Source: Albibacterium profundi (GTDB lineage: Bacteria > Bacteroidota > Bacteroidia > Sphingobacteriales > Sphingobacteriaceae). Taken from it: DNA of 64,000 nucleotides. The position numbers and the translations under genes were made by a program. The stretch covers positions 62,001-126,000 of the forward strand of contig NZ_JBBVGT010000001.1 of assembly GCF_042159835.1 (NCBI RefSeq). The letters run 5' to 3'. Position 1 is the stretch's first letter. Each line of letters opens with the position of its first letter. This document shows, one piece after another, positions 25,227-34,100 of this stretch. The notes beneath the pieces were generated by a model. That model searched no databases. It had not been told where the DNA came from and was given only the letters and a program-made list of their open reading frames with translations.

Positions 25227-26078
25227 ATGAAAACTATATACTCCATATTATACGTTACCCTCAATGCATCTCTGAATGAAAGAGTCAGTATGGGGCTTTT
25301 GATGTCTAATGGGGAACAACATGTCTTTGATTTTTCTTCAGAAAAGTTGTTGGCTATCAAAGGTATCATAAATCCTAATGGCTATCAGCTGGTCAAAGCT
25401 TATTTCAAAAACATTAGCAGAAGTATAAATAATGATTCGATTTCAAATGAGCATTTGTTCAATAACTTATCATCAAAGAGAAATTGGATATCAGAGGGTT
25501 ATATCAGCTACTTATCTAAATACTCAAATAATCTGATTCAGTTTTCAGAGGCAAAAGTCATCGATATTGAGCTTAACCATTCAAATTTTAACAAGCTTTT
25601 TGAGAAGTACATTTTTAATCGCGGCGAAGAGCCTTTAACTGAAAAACGAGAGAGTGTATTAAAAAAGGTTAAAAGGCGACTGTATCCAAAAATCGATACG
25701 CGGGTGAATCTAGATCAACCACTTGATTCTAGTCATTTTGAAAATCTTTTTACTCCCCTTGAAGTTAATTTCATCGGAATAAACGGAGTAACAGTAACTG
25801 GGCAAACTCTTGATTTCGAAAAAAAACATTACAATCTAGAAAATGACATAGCACGTTTTGTGTCGCTTACAAAAGCTATTGAATTAAAAGAACAAAAAAG
25901 AGGCCAATACTACGTAATCGGTCGTGAACCAATAGTAGAAAATAAAAGGAACCATGGGCTCTGGGAACAAATTCGTGATGCCGAATTCTTAGAGTTTATA
26001 GATGTTGATGAAGTAGGACTTGTCGAAGAATATATGGTTAAAAATGACGTTAAACCATATTTTGTTCAAGAACAATAA
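25227..26078 (+). CDS. DUF3037-type protein paired with HipA-like kinase
   Basis: A 283-residue protein opening MKTIYSILYVTLNASLNERV, a DUF3037-like start, with a lysine/arginine-rich middle (KKVKRRLYPKIDTRVN) and acidic C-terminus (EFLEFIDVDEVGLVEEYMV). It begins at the base right after the kinase stop. No catalytic motif, signal peptide or membrane segment is visible. It may be the substrate or regulator of the kinase. Confidence 0.7.
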   Translation: MKTIYSILYVTLNASLNERVSMGLLMSNGEQHVFDFSSEKLLAIKGIINPNGYQLVKAYFKNISRSINNDSISNEHLFNNLSSKRNWISEGYISYLSKYSNNLIQFSEAKVIDIELNHSNFNKLFEKYIFNRGEEPLTEKRESVLKKVKRRLYPKIDTRVNLDQPLDSSHFENLFTPLEVNFIGINGVTVTGQTLDFEKKHYNLENDIARFVSLTKAIELKEQKRGQYYVIGREPIVENKRNHGLWEQIRDAEFLEFIDVDEVGLVEEYMVKNDVKPYFVQEQ

Positions 26079-26256
26079 AATTGTAATTAAAATTAATTAG
26101 TACGGTCCCGTCTTCCATTTGATAATTCAATGATCGTTTTTAAGCACCTTCGGATTGTGCCCTAAGCAGAAGCATTCAACTAGCAATATCATTAGCAAGA
26201 CGCGTGCGAAAAAGGATTATTGAATTAAATACGATATTAAATTTATAGGCATTTAA

Positions 26257-26292
26257 AAAACCCAGTTAAGACGAACTCAACTGGGTTTTATT
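26257..26292. terminator. Bidirectional intrinsic terminator
   Basis: Stem AAAACCCAGTT (26257-26267) pairs with AACTGGGTTTT (26279-26289) around an 11-nt loop. A T-rich run follows on the plus strand, and an A-run precedes it, giving a T-run for the minus strand. It separates the convergent DUF3037 and susD genes. Confidence 0.9.
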
Positions 26293-26342
26293 TTATCAGG
26301 CTAATCCGAAAGTTAAGCCTTTATAGGTTTTCCGTGATGATA

Positions 26343-27914
26343 TTATTCCCTCGGATAACCTGGATTTTGATCAAGCTTTGGATTTCTCTGTAACTCGTCA
26401 ATAGAAATAGGCCATAATAGATCTGAATCTTTGAATACGGCTCCGGCACCATTCTGTGCACCAATAAGCGGCGTATAAGTCACCTGCCCTTCTACTGATT
26501 CTGAAATAACAGGGAACATACCGGTACGCACGCAGTCGTCCCACATCTTGAACTCTAACGGTAGCTCACGCAAGCGCTCGGTCCATACTTCTTCTACAAA
26601 GTCTTGTTTGGAGAGTAAGAGTAGTTCTACGGTGTATTGCGCTACGGTCTTGCCATGCATATCGGCTCTGGCTTTGATCTCGGCCAGGTAGCCGGCAGCT
26701 TCGGGAGTTACGCCTTCGGATTCGGCGATGGCTTCGGCGGCGATCAATAGTGCCTCTGCATAGCGATAGATGTTCCAGTCTTTGGTTCCTCTACCGGTGT
26801 TCAGAACGGCGTCTTCGTCATAGAAATACCAGATACCGGCTACATCAGAAGACCACTCTTCACCATTATTAGGATTGGTGTATTCCCAGTGGAAGAACTG
26901 GTTGGGCTGGATACGCAGGTCGTCATCTTCATAGACGTTCAGGAAGCGGTTAGTAGGACCGTATACACGCTCAAAAATGGAATAAGTTCCAAAGATGGCG
27001 GTAGCGGCTGAGCTGAAGGCATAGGTAGGCCATGCGCCGCTTGAGCTGATGGTTCCATCAAATTCATAGGAATAGATGGTCTCAGCGAGGTTGTCCGTTG
27101 TACGCAATTTGTTGAATGCGCTTCCCATTTCCAGGTTGTCATTTTCAGCAAGTTTGTGCGGTGAATTGGTGACAATCCGTGCGGCGGTGGCTGCTTCGGC
27201 AAATTTGCTCTGCTGCAAGTACACATTGGCCAAGGTCATGGCGGCAACGTACTTGGTAATGCGGTAACCGTTGCTGGTGAACATGCTTGCAGGTAGTACG
27301 TCGACTGCTGCATTGAGATCTTCTTCAATCAGGGCGTAGACTGCGGCTGGCGTAGACTGCTCCATTTCGAGGTTTTCTAAGGTCTCGTAAGGTTCTACAG
27401 GCATCGGGATGTTACCGAAAGTTTTCACCAAATAGAAGTAGTTGAATGCGCGGAAGAACTTGGCTTCGGCAATCAACTTGGATTTGGTGTTTTCATCCAT
27501 CTCGATATTGGGTATGTGCTTGATAGCACCATTAGCAATATTGATAACGCGGTAGGAATCGTTCCAGCTGCTGTTTACATAGTTCGATACCGTACGGATG
27601 TTCTGCTGACGGGTTAAGAGCCGCGCGTACATGGTGGCTAGCTCCTGCCCTTCGTAAGAGTTTGAAAAGTATCCGGTAAGGAAGGTATTGGTACCGGCCG
27701 TTGGGCCATGGTAGGCTGAAGGAGTACTTCCGTAACGCACGGGCGCGCCCATACGGTACATGGAGTTGACGTTCTCCTGTGCCTGTGCTGCGGTCTCATA
27801 ATAGGCCGCAGAGGTTACAGCGGACTTGGGGTTTTCTTCCAAAAAGTCCTGGCATGCTGTGGTGCTTAATAAGCCTGCAAACAGGCATGCATATATGATA
27901 TGTTTCTTTTTCAT
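26343..27914 (-). CDS. susD: SusD/RagB-family outer-membrane glycan-binding lipoprotein
   Basis: A 523-residue lipoprotein (signal peptide with lipobox LLSTTACQDF, Cys near residue 21). The N-terminus CQDFLEENPKSAVTSAAYYE and the KSKLIAEAKFFRAFNYFYLVKTFGNIPM helix are diagnostic SusD/RagB elements; the C-terminus ends LQRNPKLDQNPGYPRE. It binds glycan at the cell surface as the lid of the SusC transporter. It is 19 bp downstream of susC. As the last gene of the locus it is followed by the bidirectional terminator. Confidence 0.95.
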   Translation of the reverse strand: MKKKHIIYACLFAGLLSTTACQDFLEENPKSAVTSAAYYETAAQAQENVNSMYRMGAPVRYGSTPSAYHGPTAGTNTFLTGYFSNSYEGQELATMYARLLTRQQNIRTVSNYVNSSWNDSYRVINIANGAIKHIPNIEMDENTKSKLIAEAKFFRAFNYFYLVKTFGNIPMPVEPYETLENLEMEQSTPAAVYALIEEDLNAAVDVLPASMFTSNGYRITKYVAAMTLANVYLQQSKFAEAATAARIVTNSPHKLAENDNLEMGSAFNKLRTTDNLAETIYSYEFDGTISSSGAWPTYAFSSAATAIFGTYSIFERVYGPTNRFLNVYEDDDLRIQPNQFFHWEYTNPNNGEEWSSDVAGIWYFYDEDAVLNTGRGTKDWNIYRYAEALLIAAEAIAESEGVTPEAAGYLAEIKARADMHGKTVAQYTVELLLLSKQDFVEEVWTERLRELPLEFKMWDDCVRTGMFPVISESVEGQVTYTPLIGAQNGAGAVFKDSDLLWPISIDELQRNPKLDQNPGYPRE

Positions 27915-27933
27915 AATGTTGTCTCCTTTTTAA

Positions 27934-30900
27934 TTATAAGCTTAGGTTAACACCGAGCGAGAAGGTTTTGGCTCTTGGATAGGCGAAGAAAATCATGTTC
28001 TGTCCGAACTTGTTGCTGTCGCCCAATGAGGTACCTTCTGGGTCATATCCATTGAAGTCTTTGGAGTGGAATAAGAATGGGTTGTTGGCACTGGCGTAAA
28101 CGCGGAATGCTGAGAAACCCATGCGCTCTAACAGACCCGACGGGAAGGTGTAGCCCAATTGGATCACATTGACACGAAGGAAGGAACCGTCAACAATCCA
28201 TGAAGAATCGACATTGGTATCCTGACCTGCGTGGCCACTGTTGGTTAAAACAACGGCTTGCTGATTGGTATTCGGGTTGGTGCCATCATAAGCGCCATAC
28301 AAAATTTCTTTCAACCCGTTGGTAATACCGAAGCGGTCGTACGTAGAGTGATAGAACTGTTGCATGGTCTCAACGCCGTAAACAAACTGGAGGTCAACTA
28401 GCAAGTCGAAATCTTTGTAGGTGAAGTTGTTGATGAAACTTCCTGACCAGTCTGGTGTACCTTTTCCAAGGATCTCTTGGGTAGAGCTACGCTTCGGACG
28501 ACCGATTTGGTTTTCGTCTATTTCACCTGCTTCGAAGTCTTCGATGGTGTAAACGCCATCGCGTTTGTAACCGTAGAAGCTATTGAGGTTCTCCCCTACA
28601 CGGATGATACTGTTTGGTCCACCAACCCAGCCGTTAAGCAAAAGGTCTTCGTTGTTAGCACCAAGCTTAAGAACTTCGTTTTTGTTGTAGTTCATGTTCA
28701 GGGTGGCATTCCAGTTGAAGTCCATGGTTTGTACCGGTGTAGCGGTTAACATGATGTCAAATCCTTGATTACGTACGGAACCGATGTTACGCATAACAGA
28801 TGAAAATCCGGTTGCGTTCGGTAGCGGCGCATCTAAAAGGAGATCCGTCGTGGTCCGGTTGTAGTAGGAAACATCAAAATTCAAGCGGTTTTGGAATAAA
28901 CCTAATTCAACACCCACATCATAGGTATTGGTTTTTTCCCACTGAAGGTCATCATTCGGCATACTGCTGATATAAGAGTATGGTACGCGCGAGCCGTCCA
29001 TCAACAGGGTTCCAGAGCTTACATTGGCCAGGGAACGATACGGGCTGATCTCTGAGTTACCAGTCATACCGTAACTGGTATGGAGTTTCAGATTGCTGAT
29101 AGCGTCGTTGTCTGCCATGAAGTCTTCGTTGGAAACATTCCAAGCAAGACCTACGGATGGGAAGAATGCATATTTATTGTTCGACCCGAATTTGGATGAA
29201 CCGTCATAACGACCGGTAACCGTAGCGGAGTACTTATTATTATAGGTATAAGCGGCTCTTAAGAAGTAAGAGTTCATCGCCCAGCGGTCGTAATTAGATG
29301 ACGGTGAGGATGGTGTGCTTCCTACGCCCATATTATACCACTCGAAGAAGTCGTTCGTAAAGCCTTCAGTAAAGGAACCGCTGAAGTTATAGGTACGCTC
29401 CTGCCAAGAAAGTCCGGCCATGGCATTGATCCGGTGTTTATCGATTTCCTTGTTATAGGTCAGGTAGGTTTCTTCTTGCCAGTAGAAGGTTTCTGAATTT
29501 TGGATAGCTGCCCAGCCGTTTGGCATGGATAGGTTGTTCAGGATGATCGACGAATAGCCTTTGTAATCGCGCTCATGCTTGTCGACACCAAACTGGGTTT
29601 TGAGGTCTAATCCTTCAGCTAAATGGAAGGTCAGAGCCGCATTACCAAAGATTTGGGTGTTGTAGCGCATTCTTTTTTGCTTATCTAAAATGGCTACGGG
29701 GTTGGACATCCCTTCGAAACCTAATACCTGTGATACGGTAGATGAGGCTGAAGAGGTGTAACTGCCGTCTGGCTCATAGATAGGATACCAAGGGATCATT
29801 TCAATCATGGTACGACGGGCATCCTGACCACCACCGTCTTCTGGTGTATAGCGTCCCCAGGTATGGTTAACTGTTAGGTTAACTGCCGTAGATAGCCAAT
29901 CTTTTGGTTTGGAATCATAAGCCAGCTTTCCGTTAACACGCTTGTTATAGGTATTGTTAACGATACCCTGCTGGTCGGTGTAGTTTAAGAAAGCACCTAC
30001 CGACGACTCCTGGTCACCTTGCTGAATGCTCAGCTGGTGGTTTTGAGAGATGGCATTGCGGGTAGCTTCTTCTTGCCAATTGGTATTGTACAATGGGTTC
30101 CCCTGCTCATCAAAGTAGTTGGGATCATTGAACCAGTCGGTTTTGTCGAGCGACCAGTCTTTGCCATGCCATCTGTTTTCATTTTCCAGACCGGTCATAA
30201 AGGCTGTGATCCATTCGTTAGCATCCAATACTTCCATAAAGCTTTGTGGAGAACTGGTGCTGACAGAACCTTGGTAGCTTACGTTTTTGCTTCCATCTTT
30301 GGTTCCTCTTTTGGTAGTTACCAAGATCACACCGTTGGCACCGCGAGCACCGTAAATAGCTGCGGATGAGGCGTCTTTTAATACCTCGATACGCTCAATG
30401 TTGTTCGGGTTTAAGAGGTGAAAATCTTCCATTACCACTCCGTCTACCACGTAAAGCGGATTGGACGAGGAGTTGATGGTCGCCGTACCACGGATAACTA
30501 CGCGGTTGGCGTAAGCGCCTGGCTGACTGGAGTTGGAGTAGATGTTTACACCGGCAGCTTTACCGCGAAGGTTGTCTAAGGGGCTGAAGTTCTGCGCCTT
30601 GATCATGTCTTCGCCTTTGGCAATGGAAATGGAACCGGTAACGTCCGACTTCCGCATGGTACCGTAACCTACGACTACCACTTCTTCTAGCGACTCTTGG
30701 TCGATTTCCAGGTCAAAGTTGACCGTTCCTGTGGCGGTAACTTCTTTCTCTTGGGTGGTGTAGCCAATGGAGCGGGCTACGATCACCTGACCTACATTGG
30801 CCTGGATGATATAAGCACCGTTTTCATCGGTCTGGGTAGCGGCGTCGCCGTTCTTGACTTCAATGGTGATTCCGGGTAGGGTTTCACCACTACTGGCGTC

Positions 30901-31023
30901 TTTAACGACACCACTTACGTTTTGCTGTGAAAACGCATCTTGACTGTAAAAAACAGCCAACAAGGAGAGCAGCACTAAGTACAGCTTCCTTTTCATTCGA
31001 TTGCTTGTGTTGAAGTTTAACAT
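27934..31023 (-). CDS. susC: SusC/RagA-family TonB-dependent outer-membrane transporter
   Basis: A 1029-residue protein. A signal peptide begins at the second Met (MKRKLYLVLLSLLAVFYSQD, start at 30996), so translation may begin there instead of at 31023. Next come a CarboxypepD_reg-like domain (VSGVVKDASSGETLPGITIE), the TonB-box-proximal EEVVVVGYGTMRKSDVTGSI, a plug domain (LRGKAAGVNIYSNSSQPGAY, KDASSAAIYGARGANGVILV) and a beta barrel ending FSLGVNLSL. It imports oligosaccharides with SusD. The glycan is probably an alpha-mannoside given the two GH92 enzymes next to it. Confidence 0.95.
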   Translation of the reverse strand: MLNFNTSNRMKRKLYLVLLSLLAVFYSQDAFSQQNVSGVVKDASSGETLPGITIEVKNGDAATQTDENGAYIIQANVGQVIVARSIGYTTQEKEVTATGTVNFDLEIDQESLEEVVVVGYGTMRKSDVTGSISIAKGEDMIKAQNFSPLDNLRGKAAGVNIYSNSSQPGAYANRVVIRGTATINSSSNPLYVVDGVVMEDFHLLNPNNIERIEVLKDASSAAIYGARGANGVILVTTKRGTKDGSKNVSYQGSVSTSSPQSFMEVLDANEWITAFMTGLENENRWHGKDWSLDKTDWFNDPNYFDEQGNPLYNTNWQEEATRNAISQNHQLSIQQGDQESSVGAFLNYTDQQGIVNNTYNKRVNGKLAYDSKPKDWLSTAVNLTVNHTWGRYTPEDGGGQDARRTMIEMIPWYPIYEPDGSYTSSASSTVSQVLGFEGMSNPVAILDKQKRMRYNTQIFGNAALTFHLAEGLDLKTQFGVDKHERDYKGYSSIILNNLSMPNGWAAIQNSETFYWQEETYLTYNKEIDKHRINAMAGLSWQERTYNFSGSFTEGFTNDFFEWYNMGVGSTPSSPSSNYDRWAMNSYFLRAAYTYNNKYSATVTGRYDGSSKFGSNNKYAFFPSVGLAWNVSNEDFMADNDAISNLKLHTSYGMTGNSEISPYRSLANVSSGTLLMDGSRVPYSYISSMPNDDLQWEKTNTYDVGVELGLFQNRLNFDVSYYNRTTTDLLLDAPLPNATGFSSVMRNIGSVRNQGFDIMLTATPVQTMDFNWNATLNMNYNKNEVLKLGANNEDLLLNGWVGGPNSIIRVGENLNSFYGYKRDGVYTIEDFEAGEIDENQIGRPKRSSTQEILGKGTPDWSGSFINNFTYKDFDLLVDLQFVYGVETMQQFYHSTYDRFGITNGLKEILYGAYDGTNPNTNQQAVVLTNSGHAGQDTNVDSSWIVDGSFLRVNVIQLGYTFPSGLLERMGFSAFRVYASANNPFLFHSKDFNGYDPEGTSLGDSNKFGQNMIFFAYPRAKTFSLGVNLSL

Positions 31024-31154
31024 AATTTAATTGGGTTTTTTTTATTTAGGTGGATATTCGGTAAAATTAGGTATTCTGATTCGGGTATGCAAAGGTTTGC
31101 TATAATGATTTAGCGAAATTTTAAAGGACATTATTCAATAAGGTTCTTTGAATT

Positions 31155-34100
31155 TTAACGTGCCCAATCCTCCAACATGACAATGGCATCATACAAGACG
31201 CCAGCGGATCCTCTAAAGGAACCAGAACCGCTGGGTTTATTGTCCTTGGTGTAGTATTCATAGAATCCATCATTCTCGATGACGCGAGCTAGCATGGGCT
31301 GAATTTGTTCGTATGCTTGCTGATAGAATCCATTTTTAATCATCTCCTTGATGGTACGCCCACCGAACCAGGTCCAGTCGCCCCCATTCTGATAGTTGTA
31401 AGGCGACATGACTTTGTTCTGGAAGCTGCCCGCAGGATAGGTTGGGTAAAGGGTTAAGCCGACCGACGGGGCGCCGGACTCTTGAACGTTTTGGATCATT
31501 TTATCGAATGAAGCTTTTGCTTGCTCTTTGGTAAGTAGATTTGCTTTGATAGCGATGGTGGTTCCTCCGTGGTAGTAAACTTCATTCTCATTAAAGGATT
31601 CGGGGAAGGGTGATCCATCTAGATAGATATGGGGAATGAATTTCTGTTTCTCCTTGTCCCATAGGTGCTTCATGGTGTTCTTGGCGATCTTCTTTCTGGT
31701 TTTTTGCCATTTGCGTGCATCTGATGGTTCTAGTTCCAGATAATTATCGATCGCCACCAAGAACATGGCATTGTCGTAGATGTCAATAGCCAGATGGGAA
31801 TTTTCGTCGAGTTCCACTCCCCAGGGATGCTCGGGCTGCACATCGCCCCAGTCGGCTGTGGTTGCCCCCCAGAGTAGGCCGTATTTTTTGTTATAACGGT
31901 GTTCCATCAGGAAATCCATTGCCATGCTCATGCGTTTTTGAACACTGACGCCAGCAATCTCTTCGTTCAGGAAGTCGCGATCGCCACTGGCTTCTACGTA
32001 TTGATAGACGGCTTGGATTAACGATGACTCTTGATCGGTTTCAACGGTATTTTTATGACCGGCATAGTTGGGTTCCAAGTCTGTGTAAATATACTTATAA
32101 CCCACTTTCGATGCTTTTGCTTTTGCTATAGGGATAAAGCCATCGACGATATTCCCATCCTCCCCTTGCAAGCGAAAGAAAACTCGCAGGTTTTCTTTAG
32201 TGACTTCGGGATCGTGAACTTGGGTAGCCACGGTGATGAAGGTATTATAGTCGCGGATCCATACCTCGCCATAGCCATCGCCTGCTGTAAAACCGCTCTT
32301 GACGAGGTCGATCGCTTTTTCTTTGACGGTCGACAGGCGCTGATCGGATTTGATTTTAGCTTTGAGATCGGCTTCGCTAAGGGTAGCTCCGGCTGCTGTA
32401 CCGGCACCTGCAGCTTGTTTAGCCGCAGCGTCTCCTAGTCCCCAGTTCTTATTCGGCTCTGGTCCCATTTCAAGAACCAAGCTTCCTCCGGCTAGGAGTT
32501 CGGATGCTGGAAATTTAAAATCGTTTAAAGGCTTGCCATTCAAAATGGCGCTCTGTACATACACATTGGTTTTGCTGGTATTTTTGGCTTCGATGGTGAA
32601 CGATTGGCCGCGACCATAACGTTCGCCAAGATCAATGGTCACTTTTTCGAAGAGCGGACTTCCGATTTCATATACGGGCTCAACACTGGTTCCGCCGTTC
32701 ATTTGGAAGAGGCCGATAGCATTCATCAGGTACCAGGCGCTCATTTGGCCTTGGTCTTCATCGCCCAAATAGGCATTGGAAACTCCTGAGCCATAGTAGC
32801 GTTCGCCAATAGAACGGCTCCACTTCTGGGTAAGCCAAGGCTTCCCTACCCAGTTGAACAGATAGGCGAAGTGCATGGACTGTTGGTTGCCTTGTACAAC
32901 GGGGTAGTCCCAGTACTGATCGTTTGGCCCATTGTAACGCCATTTGTTGCTTTCTTCAAAACCCCAGCTAAGGCGATTGATAAAGGTGTCGCGACCGATC
33001 AGGTCGGCCAGGCCATCAACATCTTGCGGCACGAAGAAGGTAAGCTGCCAGGCGTTTCCTTCCACATAGTGCTTGTTGGCGCCCGACTTGAACGGATCGA
33101 AATCGGCTTGCCAATTGCCTTCGGAGTCTTTCATCCGGGCATAGCCTATTTCAGGATCGATGGCATTTCTCCACCACTGTCCGCGATCGTTAAAATATTG
33201 ATAATCTTCGGTTTTACCGAGTGCTTTGGCGAACTGCCCTACCGTCCAATCGTCGAAGCTATACTCCATGCTATTGGAATAACGACCTTCATTGTAAGGT
33301 ACATACTGATGCTTGAGGTAGGTTTCCAGATCACGGTTGCCTGCAAAACCACCGGCGACGTGGGTGGCTGGTGTGGTCTGCATTTTTTTAACGGCTTCAT
33401 AAGCTTTTTCAATATCATAATCGCGTATGCCCATTTGGTAGGCTCCGACGATTAATGGTATCTCATGTTCGGCTACCATAACGGGCACATACTCCATGCC
33501 GGCAGGCCCTTTGGCAAGCCAGCCATTGGCATCGTACATAGCGAGTTGCGAACGTACCCAGCGACTGCTCCATTCGGGTGTTACGAGGTTCCAGAACTGA
33601 TTGAGGTTCCAGAAGGTATTCCAAAAGGCATCGCAACCCAAGGCATAATCGTCTGCCGGATTGGCAAATTGACGGATCTGCTCGTCTGCCGAACGCCAAC
33701 GACCGTCTACATCGCTAAAGGTATTGCGACTGGCTAAGGCGCGATACATATTGGTGTAGAATTTTTCTTTCTGTAGGTAATTGTTGCTGCTGATCTGAAC
33801 GCGATTGAGCAGATCGTTCCATGTTGCACGATTTTCAGCCATAACGGCATCAAATGACCAACCATGTGGATCGCTGATTTCCGTGCGGAGGTTGAGCGCT
33901 GCGTTTTCCAAACTAACATAGGAGATGCCGGTGCGTACTTGAACGGTACGCGCTTTATTGAGGTCGAACTCGACATACATGCCGGCATTTTCGGCACTGT
34001 CAGCTTGAAGGTTTTGTTGGCGACTTACTTTGCCGTTGAGCCAAGAACCGTAGTTGACGATGGGCTGATCGAATTCCATCACGAAATGGACGATATAATC

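Noticed and set aside
32871..33455. A 194-residue open frame antisense to the GH92 fusion gene
   Set aside because: It mirrors a strong coding sequence with clear motifs; no start signal or recognisable protein on this strand. Long antisense frames are common over GC-richer genes.
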